DNA of 64,000 nucleotides from Tumebacillus avium (GTDB lineage: Bacteria; Bacillota; Bacilli; Tumebacillales; Tumebacillaceae): positions 32,501 to 96,500 of the forward strand of contig NZ_CP021434.1 of the NCBI RefSeq assembly GCF_002162355.1. The letters run 5' to 3'. The notes beneath the pieces were generated by a model that made no database searches, was not told the DNA's origin, and worked only from the letters and a program-made list of their open reading frames with translations. The first letter of the stretch is position 1; each line of letters starts with the position of its first letter. This document shows positions 37,497 through 45,411 of this stretch, in pieces. Made by a program: the position numbers and the translations under genes.

Positions 37497-38279
37497 TCAC
37501 TCCTTCCGCCCTTTGCGGTTCAAGAACGCTTCCACCGCCTGCTCATGCTCGGGCGATCCCCACAGCGCGGCAACCAGACGGCTTTCCCGCTCCATCGCTT
37601 CGCCCAGCGGCAGGGATTCGCTTTCGGTGACTAGCTGTAACAAGCTCTGCACCGCCTGAGGAGCATTGGCAGTAAACAGTGCGGCGAACTCTTTCGCCGC
37701 ATCCAAAAGATCGGCAGCCGGCACTACGCGGTCAACCAGCCCGATCGCTTCGGCCGCCTGGGCATCGAGCACTTCGCCGCTCAGCATCATGCGGAGCGCT
37801 CGCTGCCGGCCGACGATGCGGGTCAGCAATGCGCCGCCGCCCCAGCCCGGCGAAACCCCGAGCTTGACCTGGATGAAGCCGATCGTCGCCGTCTCGGCCG
37901 CCACGCGGAAATGGCAGGCTGCCGCAACTTCTCCGCCGCCGCCCCGGGCCGCGCCGTTCACCGCCGCGATCACCGGCTTCGGAAAATTCGCCAAGGTCTC
38001 CAACACGCGGCGCATCTGCGACATTTTGCTGTACACCTGTTCTTCCGTCTTCAATTCTGCGTGAAATTCCTTCAGGTCTCCGCCCGACACAAACGCGCGG
38101 CTCCCCGATCCGGTCACAATCACCGCACGCACGTCCGGGTCTTGCCCGGCTTGCAACAGCCCGGCAGCCAGTCCTTCCATCACCGCCGTATTCACCGCAT
38201 TGCTCGCCTCCGGGCGGTCGATGGTCAGCACGGCCAGATGACGTTCTCTATCAATCTCAAAATGAACAGCTTCGTTCAT
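37497..38279 (-). CDS. Enoyl-CoA hydratase/isomerase family protein
   Basis: A 260-aa crotonase-fold protein. The oxyanion-hole segments SRAFVSGGDLKEF (about 65) and AAVNGAARGGGGEVAAACHF (about 108) and the C-terminal helix EAVEAFLNRKGRKE are typical. The substrate acyl-CoA cannot be read; it may belong to fatty-acid or amino-acid breakdown. It is the first gene of a same-strand run with nurA and herA 7 nt downstream, although no metabolic link with DNA repair is expected. Confidence 0.9.
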   Translation of the reverse strand: MNEAVHFEIDRERHLAVLTIDRPEASNAVNTAVMEGLAAGLLQAGQDPDVRAVIVTGSGSRAFVSGGDLKEFHAELKTEEQVYSKMSQMRRVLETLANFPKPVIAAVNGAARGGGGEVAAACHFRVAAETATIGFIQVKLGVSPGWGGGALLTRIVGRQRALRMMLSGEVLDAQAAEAIGLVDRVVPAADLLDAAKEFAALFTANAPQAVQSLLQLVTESESLPLGEAMERESRLVAALWGSPEHEQAVEAFLNRKGRKE

Positions 38280-38462
38280 TGCCCTTGTACTCCTTTATGT
38301 TAAAATAAAAGACGGTTCCAAATTCCGTGGGATGATCATGCCGTCCGCTAGAAAAACTACCTAGAGAAAAACTACTGTTGTATTTATCTTTCTCTCATCC
38401 TACCATAAAATGAAACGTGTCATGTAACGTGTATCGAAACATCATGTGCAGGGGGAAACAAC

Positions 38463-39647
38463 ATGATCCGAGCAAAGAAATTAGAATATCTGACATCCTC
38501 CATCTTCACCGAGATGGCCAATCATAAACACCGCTTGATGGCTCAAGGCCGCGACATCATCGACCTTGGGATCGGCTCGCCCGACCTGCCGCCGCCCAAG
38601 CATGTCATGGAAGCGCTGAAGGAATCGGTCATGCAAGGCAACGTGTACGGCTACGCGCACCAACAAGGCTTCCCGACGCTGCGCCAAGCGTTTGTTGAGT
38701 GGTTCGAAAAGCGCTTCAACGGGATCAAGCTCGACCCGATGAAAGAAGTCCTCACCCTGATGGGCTCCCAAGACGGCCTGGCTCACCTGCCCTTGGCCCT
38801 GCTCGATCCGGGCGATGTGGCGCTGGTGCCCGACCCGTCCTATCCGGTGTTCGCTTCGGGCATCCATCTGGCGTCGGCCGATGTGGCGCCGCTGCCGCTG
38901 TTGCCGGAAAACGGCTTCCTGCCCGACTTCTCCGCCCTCGACCCGGATGTGGTCAAGCGCGCGAAAATGATGATCCTGAACTACCCGGGCAACCCGGTTC
39001 CGGCCGTCGCCGACGAAGCTTTCTACAAGCGCGCGATCGACTTCTGCCGCGAACATGAGATCGTGCTTGTCCACGACCTCGCCTACTCCGAGCTGACGTT
39101 TGACGGCTACCGTCCGATGTCGATCCTCGAAATCGAAGGCGCAAAAGACGTTGCCGTCGAATTCCATTCACTCTCCAAGAGCTTCTCGATGGCCGGCACC
39201 CGCATCGGTTTTATCGCCGGCAACACGGAAGCGGTGGAAGCGTTGGCCCGCCTGAAGTCGAACATCGACTACGGCGTGTTTGGCTCCGTTCAGCACGCAG
39301 CGACCGTTGCGCTCAGCGGCGACCAGTCCTACACCCGCGAAATGTCGGCCGTCTATCAAGAGCGCCGCGACATTCTGATCGACGGGCTGTCGGCGCTGGG
39401 CTGGCAGATCGAAAAGCCGAAAGCCACCATGTTCATCTGGGCCAAGCTCCCGTTTGACATGCCGTCCAAAGAGTTCGCGCTCCGCCTCGTCGAAGAAGCG
39501 GGCGTTGTCGTCATCCCGGGCGAAGCGTTTGGCAACTACGGCCACGGCTATGTCCGCATCGCGATGGTGCAGCCGGCAGAACGTCTGCGCGAAACGGTGC
39601 GCCGGATTGCAGAATCTGGTATTCTGAATACAAAACCGATTGCCTGA
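38463..39647 (+). CDS. Class I/II PLP-dependent aminotransferase (DapL/AlaA-like)
   Basis: A 394-aa fold-type I aminotransferase. IDLGIGSPDLPPPKHVM, the cofactor-contacting PDPSYPVFASG and NYPGNPVPAV, and the PLP lysine in SLSKSFSMAGTRIGF (about residue 238) are all present. The overall pattern resembles LL-diaminopimelate or alanine aminotransferases; the true substrate is not settled by sequence. RBS: AGGGGGAAACAAC. It is followed 22 nt later by the AlaX-type gene, probably in one operon. Confidence 0.9.
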   Translation: MIRAKKLEYLTSSIFTEMANHKHRLMAQGRDIIDLGIGSPDLPPPKHVMEALKESVMQGNVYGYAHQQGFPTLRQAFVEWFEKRFNGIKLDPMKEVLTLMGSQDGLAHLPLALLDPGDVALVPDPSYPVFASGIHLASADVAPLPLLPENGFLPDFSALDPDVVKRAKMMILNYPGNPVPAVADEAFYKRAIDFCREHEIVLVHDLAYSELTFDGYRPMSILEIEGAKDVAVEFHSLSKSFSMAGTRIGFIAGNTEAVEALARLKSNIDYGVFGSVQHAATVALSGDQSYTREMSAVYQERRDILIDGLSALGWQIEKPKATMFIWAKLPFDMPSKEFALRLVEEAGVVVIPGEAFGNYGHGYVRIAMVQPAERLRETVRRIAESGILNTKPIA

Positions 39648-39669
39648 TTCGCAAAAAGGGAGGCCCGTC

Positions 39670-40884
39670 ATGTCTCGCAAGCTGTATTATGAAGACGCTT
39701 ATCTGAAAACATTTACCGCCGCTGTCCTCGAGCGCGGCGTTGAAGCAAACGGCACACCGTTCGTCGTGCTCGACCAGACCGCTTTTTATCCGGTCGGCGG
39801 CGGACAACCGTGCGACCTCGGCACGATCAATGGCGTGCAGGTGGTCGATGTGGAAGAAGTAAACGACCGCATTTTGCACCGCCTCGCCGCCCCGCTGGCA
39901 GCAGGCGATGATTCTGTGACCGCCGAGCTGGACTGGGCGCGCCGCAATGACCTGATGCAGCAGCACACTGGCCAGCACATCCTCTCCGCCGCTTTTGAAG
40001 AGCTGTTCGAAGCGGAGACGGTTGGCTTCCACCTCGGCCGCGAAGTGACGACGATCGACTTGACCGTGTCCGAGTTGACCCAGGAAATGGTCGAGCAGGC
40101 TGAACAGATGGCCAACGCGATCATCTTTGAGAACCGCCTGATCGAAGCCCGTTTCGTCACGTCCGAAGAGCTGGCTGAACTGCCGCTGCGCAAGCCGCCG
40201 ACGGTGACCGAAAACGTGCGCATCGTGTCGGTGCAAGACTTTGACTATTCTCCTTGCGGCGGCACGCACTTCTCCCAGACCGGCGAAGTGGGCCCGATCA
40301 AAGTGCTGTCCTGGAGCAAATACAAAGGCAACACCCGGCTCGAACTGGTCTGCGGCTGGCGCACGCTGCATGCGATGACCGGCAAGCAGCTGATCTTGCG
40401 CAGCCTGTCCCGCCAACTGACCTCTTCCGAGGCAGACCTGCCCGCCAATGTCGAGCGACTGCTCAGCGAGAAGAAAGAGCTGGACAAGCAGTTGCAGGAG
40501 ATCAAAGAAAAGCTGATCGCCACCGAAGCGCAGGAAGCGCTGCAAGGAGCGGTCGCGCACGACACGCTGAAGATCGCGGCGCTCACCTTGGAGAACCGCA
40601 CGATCCCGGAACTGCAGAAGCTCGGCCAGCACATCGCAGCACTCGACCCGAACGCGGTCGCCCTGCTCGTGACGTCCGGCGAGAAAACGCAGCTCGTCTT
40701 CGCCCGCGGCGCCAATGTCCCGGTGAAGATGAACGAACTGCTCAAAGAGACCCTGCCCCTGATCGAAGGCAAAGGCGGCGGCAACCCGGACACCGCGCAA
40801 GGCGGCGGTGCGGCAAATGTGCCGACGCAAGACGTGCTGCAGCATGCCTTGTCCCTGTTGCAGTCCAAATTAGCCTTCGTCTAA
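39670..40884 (+). CDS. Alanyl-tRNA editing protein, long AlaX type with DHHA1
   Basis: A 404-aa free-standing homologue of the AlaRS editing domain, which hydrolyses mischarged Ser- or Gly-tRNA-Ala. The zinc-binding HxxxH is in QQHTGQHILSAAF (about residue 100), and the Cys/His pair is in SPCGGTHFSQTGE (about 195). A coiled-coil (about 255-300) and a C-terminal DHHA1 domain with the Gly-rich KGGGNPDTAQGGGA end the protein. Start: ATG behind AAGGGAGG, ten codons inside the longest frame. Confidence 0.93.
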   Translation: MSRKLYYEDAYLKTFTAAVLERGVEANGTPFVVLDQTAFYPVGGGQPCDLGTINGVQVVDVEEVNDRILHRLAAPLAAGDDSVTAELDWARRNDLMQQHTGQHILSAAFEELFEAETVGFHLGREVTTIDLTVSELTQEMVEQAEQMANAIIFENRLIEARFVTSEELAELPLRKPPTVTENVRIVSVQDFDYSPCGGTHFSQTGEVGPIKVLSWSKYKGNTRLELVCGWRTLHAMTGKQLILRSLSRQLTSSEADLPANVERLLSEKKELDKQLQEIKEKLIATEAQEALQGAVAHDTLKIAALTLENRTIPELQKLGQHIAALDPNAVALLVTSGEKTQLVFARGANVPVKMNELLKETLPLIEGKGGGNPDTAQGGGAANVPTQDVLQHALSLLQSKLAFV

Positions 40885-40885
40885 A

Positions 40886-40926
40886 ACAAAATCCGGTGCC
40901 GCTCAGGCACCGGATTTGCTTTTTCC
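40886..40926. terminator. Terminator between the AlaX-type and DUF962 genes
   Basis: The stem aaatccggtgcc / ggcaccggattt lies between convergent genes, with a T-rich stretch on the plus strand and AAAACAAA upstream; it can serve both. It overlaps the end of the DUF962 gene. Confidence 0.75.
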
Positions 40927-41202
40927 TGTTACAAAACCAAACATGCGCTTGATGATCCACAGAGGACCCACAAGCAGGAAGATCGGATTTTTCAAAAATG
41001 ATGGCGGGTTACCTTCAAAATAATGACCGATAAATTGGAAGATCCATCCCAAAACAAACAGGGCCAACGCCCATTTCCAGTCCCAGAACACGACCGGCAG
41101 CGACACGACGATCATCGGAATGCCGATCGCATGCGTCAGTTTGTTCATCGGATGCTGATGATCGCGGTTGTACCGCTCCATAAACGACAACTTTTCTTCC
41201 AT
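40903..41202 (-). CDS. Mpo1/DUF962 family membrane protein
   Basis: A 99-aa protein with two to three membrane helices. Conserved His residues occur in HPMNKLTHAIGIPMI and FIGHYFEGNPPSFLKNP, the signature of the Mpo1-like (DUF962) family; yeast Mpo1 is an iron-dependent fatty-acid alpha-dioxygenase. The ATG at 41202 is 8 nt after GGAGG and is preferred over the ATG two codons earlier. Confidence 0.87.
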   Translation of the reverse strand: MEEKLSFMERYNRDHQHPMNKLTHAIGIPMIVVSLPVVFWDWKWALALFVLGWIFQFIGHYFEGNPPSFLKNPIFLLVGPLWIIKRMFGFVTGKSKSGA

Positions 41203-41215
41203 CTGCATCGCCTCC

Positions 41216-41959
41216 TTACTTCATACTATTCTGATAAAAGGATAAAGACTCCTGCAACACCGCTTTGTCCAACCCGGTGCGCAGATGTATCCGCTCACAC
41301 CATGCTTCGATCGTCGCCAGTTGTTCCTCGGGGTACAGCCCCTCACTCGTGCTGAGAAAACTCTCCCAGTCGCAAAATTCCCAGTGTGCCGTCTCCGCTC
41401 CGTGCGGCACCCGAAACTCGACCAGCGCCTGTCGATAATCATGCTGGCACGCTTCCGCCGCAACCATTAGGTCATGTTCGCTGATCGGAGTCAGGTCATA
41501 TTCCTGACGGCTCACCTTGCCGTTCGGGCGGAAATAGCACACTTCACAGCGATCCCCTTGCACCGCCACTTGCACCTCGGCCGCCGGGAAGAATCCTTTC
41601 AATTTGTCACCCGTAAACTCTGGCCGGGCAGGATCGAGCAGGATCGGCTGCAGCCACAGGTCGCCCAGATCGCACAGATAGCGCGAGCCTAGCTCATCCT
41701 CGGCCACCACCGCGACATGCGCGTCGCTTGTGCCCAGGTCATGTCCCACACCATACGCTGTGATCCCGGCGGCGCGAAACTCGTCCAGCAGCCAGATCGC
41801 CAAATCAAAACAGTTCCCCGAAGTGCCGTATTTCGCGCGGTGCTCTTTCATCTCCGCCACCGTGCGCTGTCCGCCGCGATGCCACGCTTTGGTCAGCGTC
41901 TCCATCGGGAATTCATCAAACTTCTTCCACACCGCTAAAATCGCTGCCGACGCCTGCAC
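41216..41959 (-). CDS. Arylamine N-acetyltransferase/transglutaminase-like protein
   Basis: A 247-aa soluble protein with a probable Cys-His-Asp triad: Cys in TSGNCFDLAIWLLDEF (about residue 50), His in TSDAHVAVVAED (about 80) and Asp in YLCDLGDLWLQPIL (about 97). Spacing and surroundings resemble arylamine N-acetyltransferases (RGGxCFE ... H ... VDVGFG), but the overall match is weak, so a transglutaminase-like hydrolase is also possible. Start: GTG seven nt after AGGAGGA; the upstream ATG overlaps the RBS. Confidence 0.72.
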   Translation of the reverse strand: MQASAAILAVWKKFDEFPMETLTKAWHRGGQRTVAEMKEHRAKYGTSGNCFDLAIWLLDEFRAAGITAYGVGHDLGTSDAHVAVVAEDELGSRYLCDLGDLWLQPILLDPARPEFTGDKLKGFFPAAEVQVAVQGDRCEVCYFRPNGKVSRQEYDLTPISEHDLMVAAEACQHDYRQALVEFRVPHGAETAHWEFCDWESFLSTSEGLYPEEQLATIEAWCERIHLRTGLDKAVLQESLSFYQNSMK

Positions 41960-41971
41960 AGCCATTCCTCC

Positions 41972-42003
41972 TGAAAAGCCGCCCTCACACGGAGGACGGC
42001 TTG
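41972..42003 (-). terminator. Terminator after the iron alcohol dehydrogenase gene
   Basis: The minus-strand stem AAGCCGTCCTC/GAGGGCGGCTT is followed by TTC. The T run is short and adjoins the RBS of the next gene, so some readthrough is likely. Confidence 0.65.
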
Positions 42004-42007
42004 ATGA

Positions 42008-43204
42008 TTAGAAACTGTCTTCGTAAATCGCCAGCACTTCTTGAATATCCAGGTCGCGCGTCGCTGCGATATGACCCATGCCACGCCCGCCGACGCGCAC
42101 CGACTCTTCGGCCATCTCGGCCAGCGATTCGCGCTTGATGCCCAGATCGCTCAGCTTCAGATAGACATTCATCGACTTGAACCACTCGATGACAGCAATG
42201 ATCGTCTGCTCCGCCGCCAGCTTGTCATCCTGCTCGGTGACGCCAAAGCAATTGCGGCCCATCCGCGCCAAACGATGCGGACGGTCTTCCGCCACGCGCT
42301 TGAAGTATGCCGGCGCCAGAATCGCCAAACCCCGTCCATGCGAGATGTCATAGTACGCCGACAAAGTATGTTCCATCTGGTGCATCGGGAACGAACCGCC
42401 GCGCCCGGCGCCGGCCAGACCGATCAGCGCCAGCGTCGAAGCCCACATCAGAGCGGCGCGCGCTTCATAGTTGTTCGGCTCTTTGACCGCAATCGGGCCG
42501 TTCTCGACGGCAGCGCGGATCAGGCCTTCGGTCAGATGATCCTGCACGATCGCATCTTCTTCGCCGGTCAGGTACGCTTCGTACAAATGGGTAAACATAT
42601 CGACCGCGCCGTCTGCCGTGTATTCCGGCGATACGGTAAAGGTCAGCTCCGGGTCGATGATCGTCACTTTCGGGAACAGGGCCGGGCCGCCGATGCCGCC
42701 TTTTTCCTTCGTTGCTTCATGGGTCAGCACGCCGCCGCTGTTCGCTTCCGAACCGGTTGCCGCAAGTGTCGGGATCGTCATCACCGGCAAGGCTTCCTGC
42801 ACCGGCAGCAGTTCTTTCCAGCGGCCTGTTTTGTTGCCTGTTATGTATTCATGGCTCGGATGACCGCTCAGCGCTACCGCTGCGATCGCTTTGGCTGCGT
42901 CCATCGGGGACCCGCCGCCAAGGCCGATGATCAGCTCGCACCCTTCCTCGCGGGCGATGCGTCCGCCTTCATCGACAGTATGTGTGCGCGGGTTTGGCTC
43001 GATCTTGTCAAAGACCACCACTTCCACGCCGGCTTCTTCCAGCGAACTCACCACGCGCTGCAGCACGCCCGTCTTGCGGGTCGCAGTGCGCCCGGTCACC
43101 AGCAGCACTTTCCCTGCCAGCTTGGCTGCTTCCGCTCCAGCCTTTTCCACTTCGCCGCGCCCGAAAATAATGCGCGTCGGCATACTCAACTGAAAGTTCA
43201 GCAT
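42008..43204 (-). CDS. Iron-containing alcohol dehydrogenase (butanol dehydrogenase-like)
   Basis: A 398-aa group III alcohol dehydrogenase. The N-terminal NAD(P) region has RIIFGRGEVEKAG and GLGGGSPMDAAKAIA (about 95). The metal-binding part has AVDMFTHLYEAYL (Asp, His) and FPMHQMEHTLSAYYDISHGRGLAILAP (His ligands). This resembles YugJ/YugK and BdhA, which reduce aldehydes with NAD(P)H. Start chosen at the ATG after AGGAGGCGATTATTG, 16 codons inside the longest frame. Confidence 0.93.
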   Translation of the reverse strand: MLNFQLSMPTRIIFGRGEVEKAGAEAAKLAGKVLLVTGRTATRKTGVLQRVVSSLEEAGVEVVVFDKIEPNPRTHTVDEGGRIAREEGCELIIGLGGGSPMDAAKAIAAVALSGHPSHEYITGNKTGRWKELLPVQEALPVMTIPTLAATGSEANSGGVLTHEATKEKGGIGGPALFPKVTIIDPELTFTVSPEYTADGAVDMFTHLYEAYLTGEEDAIVQDHLTEGLIRAAVENGPIAVKEPNNYEARAALMWASTLALIGLAGAGRGGSFPMHQMEHTLSAYYDISHGRGLAILAPAYFKRVAEDRPHRLARMGRNCFGVTEQDDKLAAEQTIIAVIEWFKSMNVYLKLSDLGIKRESLAEMAEESVRVGGRGMGHIAATRDLDIQEVLAIYEDSF

Positions 43205-43239
43205 CAATAATCGCCTCCTGTTTTTAGTATAGCATACAA

Positions 43240-43262
43240 ACAAAAGAGCCACCCTCGCGGAT
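43240..43262 (-). terminator. Terminator after the 153-aa membrane gene
   Basis: The minus-strand hairpin AGCCATCC/GGGTGGCT is followed by CTTTTG, just past the stop codon and just before the alcohol dehydrogenase gene. Confidence 0.6.
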
Positions 43263-43264
43263 GG

Positions 43265-43726
43265 CTACGTGAGTGCGGCCAACACCCGTTTGACCGCTGC
43301 GCCGACCAAAGCTCCGGCGATCAAAGCTACGATCGGAAGAAAGACGGGGCCAAGCAGTTCGCCGCCGATCCGAAACGTCGACGAATAGATCACGCCGATC
43401 GTGCCAATGTACGCCGAAAAAACAAACGGCACCGTGGCAAATTTCACTCCTTCTCCGCCGCCTGCATCCTTATAGGCATCCCAGATCGCAAACAGATAGA
43501 GACAAGGGTAAAACATCAGCCACTGGTAATCGGTCGCTTCCACCGCTTTTGTCATGTCTCCTTGGAAAGAGAAGACGATAACCAGGTTTAACTTAGCCCG
43601 TACGTTGATCAGGAATTCCAGCACGATCAACAGCAGGCCTTTTAAAAACCTTCGGTTTAACAACTGTCCAAATCCGGGCAACGCTATGCTCCACAACAAT
43701 CTCTCCACTAAGTCTGAGCGCTGCAT
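43265..43726 (-). CDS. Small integral membrane protein, 153 aa
   Basis: A protein with about four membrane segments. It opens with RLLWSIALPGFGQLLNRRF, a pattern shared by small TM2-like membrane proteins of Bacillales, and ends in a Gly/Ala-rich helix pair. The RBS is weak. I cannot assign a function. It is upstream of the alcohol dehydrogenase gene on the same strand, with a hairpin between them. Confidence 0.7.
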   Translation of the reverse strand: MQRSDLVERLLWSIALPGFGQLLNRRFLKGLLLIVLEFLINVRAKLNLVIVFSFQGDMTKAVEATDYQWLMFYPCLYLFAIWDAYKDAGGGEGVKFATVPFVFSAYIGTIGVIYSSTFRIGGELLGPVFLPIVALIAGALVGAAVKRVLAALT

Positions 43727-44006
43727 CTCTCATCACTTCTCTTTTCCAAACTTTAGCCCGCACAATTATACAGCCCTATACCAATGGTTCCACCTGTCTG
43801 CGAGTGCGATTGCTCCAGACAGGATTAGATTTTCCGATAAAGCATGCTTTTATCCGATGCGCCGAACATGTTTCAGATGTTAACCGTTCAGCTCATTAAT
43901 GTCTTAAGTGGTTGACAAGAGTACTGGCAAACATAGGAGTGAATATGCGCCGCTTGGGTACACTAGCCATAAAGCATTGGCTATTGTTCCTTAAGGAGGA
44001 AATTCG
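43727..44006. other. Intergenic stretch, divergent promoters expected
   Basis: This 280-nt gap separates two divergent genes. It holds TTGACA at about 43913 without a good -10 at normal spacing, and the RBS AAGGAGGAAATT at its right end. I see no gene or clear RNA structure in it. Confidence 0.5.
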
Positions 44007-44642
44007 ATGGCAGTTTCACGGATGGCACTCTTGACCTGTTCCGCCCTGTTTGCCGCATCCGCGTTGCTTTCCGGCTGCGGACAAAGCGACGCTGAGCAGG
44101 CACAGCAAGCCGGGATTCAAGGGGCGAATCAGCACAACACCGCTGCAACCAAGGCGCTGGCCTCCACCGACTTGCCGGCGTTTGAACATGAATTGTTCCG
44201 GCAGATGGACTTGCCGGCCGACACGCGCCGGCAATTTCGCGTCTTGGAAACAAAAAATACGCCGGCCGGCACGTATGTGCTCTACTCCCTGCCGCGCAAT
44301 GACGGGCTGGCCTTTGCCGGGCGCCGGGCGGACGGCTCGGTGGCGATCTATCAGGCGCGCTGGCCGTTGGCAGTCACCGACCCGGCCAAAGATCTGATCG
44401 TCGTGCGCGCCATCCCGCCGAACAACGGGATCAACGCTCCGTACGGCGTGCTGGCGGGGCGCGTCTACAACCCGTTTATCGAATATGTGGAGATCGCGTA
44501 CCGCGACGGGCACGTCGACCGGATCGATGTCTCGCACAACCGCGGCTTTATCGCGGTGCGCAAAGCGTTTGACACGCGATTTGTCCAAGTCCGCGGCTAT
44601 TCCACCAACGGAACACCGTACTGGGAGATCGACACGCGATGA
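44007..44642 (+). CDS. Predicted lipoprotein, 211 aa, unknown function
   Basis: An exported lipoprotein. The signal peptide ends in the lipobox LLSGC (Cys about residue 24), so the protein should be lipid-anchored outside the membrane. The mature part has no family I recognise; it contains beta-rich segments such as GTYVLYSLPRNDGLAFAGRR and FVQVRGYSTNGTPYWEI. The gene stands alone with a strong RBS (AAGGAGG) and a terminator. Confidence 0.82.
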   Translation: MAVSRMALLTCSALFAASALLSGCGQSDAEQAQQAGIQGANQHNTAATKALASTDLPAFEHELFRQMDLPADTRRQFRVLETKNTPAGTYVLYSLPRNDGLAFAGRRADGSVAIYQARWPLAVTDPAKDLIVVRAIPPNNGINAPYGVLAGRVYNPFIEYVEIAYRDGHVDRIDVSHNRGFIAVRKAFDTRFVQVRGYSTNGTPYWEIDTR

Positions 44643-44646
44643 CCGT

Positions 44647-44693
44647 ACAAAAAGAGCGCCTGTCCCACAAGGGAACAGGCGCTCTTTGCTGTC
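44647..44693. terminator. Bidirectional terminator
   Basis: The stem aaagagcgcctgt(t)cc / gg(g)aacaggcgctcttt has A and T runs at both ends and lies between convergent genes. Confidence 0.88.
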
Positions 44694-44700
44694 TGCAGAC

Positions 44701-44967
44701 TTACGCCAGCAGATCCTGATATTTCGAGAGATCGTAGCCTTTATCGGTCAAAAATTGCTTCATGCGGTCGCGATCCGCTTCTTTCTTTGCGCCCGCGATG
44801 ATGTATCCACGCAGAACGTCCTCTTCCGAGACCGTATCATGGCCGGCTTGCTGTGCTTCCGCAAAGATTTGCTTCTCGATCATCTTCTTTGCCATCGGAC
44901 GGGCAAAAAACGGGATCGGGCTCAAAAGTTCGTCAAGCAGTTGTTTCGACTGGTCTGTGTAATTCAA
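44701..44967 (-). CDS. PCP-reductase-domain small protein
   Basis: An 88-aa protein matching the short domain named after the protochlorophyllide reductase 57-kDa subunit C-terminus: IPFFARPMAKKMIEKQIFAEA and GHDTVSEEDVLRGY. In non-phototrophs the domain occurs alone with unknown function. The start is TTG at 44967, eight nt after AGGAGG. It lies alone between two terminators or gene ends. Confidence 0.72.
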   Translation of the reverse strand: MNYTDQSKQLLDELLSPIPFFARPMAKKMIEKQIFAEAQQAGHDTVSEEDVLRGYIIAGAKKEADRDRMKQFLTDKGYDLSKYQDLLA

Positions 44968-45013
44968 AAGGAATTCCTCCTACAAAATTGATTCCTTTTT
45001 AGTGTACCACAAC

Positions 45014-45313
45014 TTACCGCTGTACATCCTGCACGAGGAGCTGATAGACGCCGCCACGGCGAATTTTTCCGGAACGGGTGATCATGCTGCGCTCGGCCAC
45101 CGTGCCGGTCGCCGTCACAGGGTCCCCGCTTTTTAAGCCATGGTCGCTCTGACCCAGGTTCAAAAACAGCTCGGTCAGTTCCAGATCGCCCGCCTGGAGC
45201 GGAGCATGCAGAACCAGCTTAACCAAGTAAACTTCAGCATCTTCTTCGACGCTCTGGTACGGCATCGGGTCGCTCGCCAAGACGCCGTCCACATGCACAA
45301 GCGTTTCGTTCAT
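45014..45313 (-). CDS. Hypothetical protein, 99 aa
   Basis: A small soluble protein with a good RBS (GGAAGGGGGGAG). The sequence is rich in beta-strand patterns (AEVYLVKLVLHAPLQAG, GDPVTATGTVAERSMITRSG), which suggest an OB-fold-like barrel of the kind found in nucleic-acid-binding proteins. I do not recognise a named family. It is not in an obvious operon. Confidence 0.65.
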   Translation of the reverse strand: MNETLVHVDGVLASDPMPYQSVEEDAEVYLVKLVLHAPLQAGDLELTELFLNLGQSDHGLKSGDPVTATGTVAERSMITRSGKIRRGGVYQLLVQDVQR

Positions 45314-45365
45314 GAGTCTCCCCCCTTCCTTTCATCGTACTCCTGCGGAAAAGTCGCGTCAAGAA

Positions 45366-45400
45366 CACAAAAAAGGCACGTCTGATGACGTGCCTTTCTG
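45366..45400 (-). terminator. Terminator after the Q/N-rich gene
   Basis: The minus-strand stem AAGGCACGTC/GACGTGCCTT is followed by TTTTG, 12 nt past the stop codon. Confidence 0.8.
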
Positions 45401-45411
45401 TTCCAGCGCAA

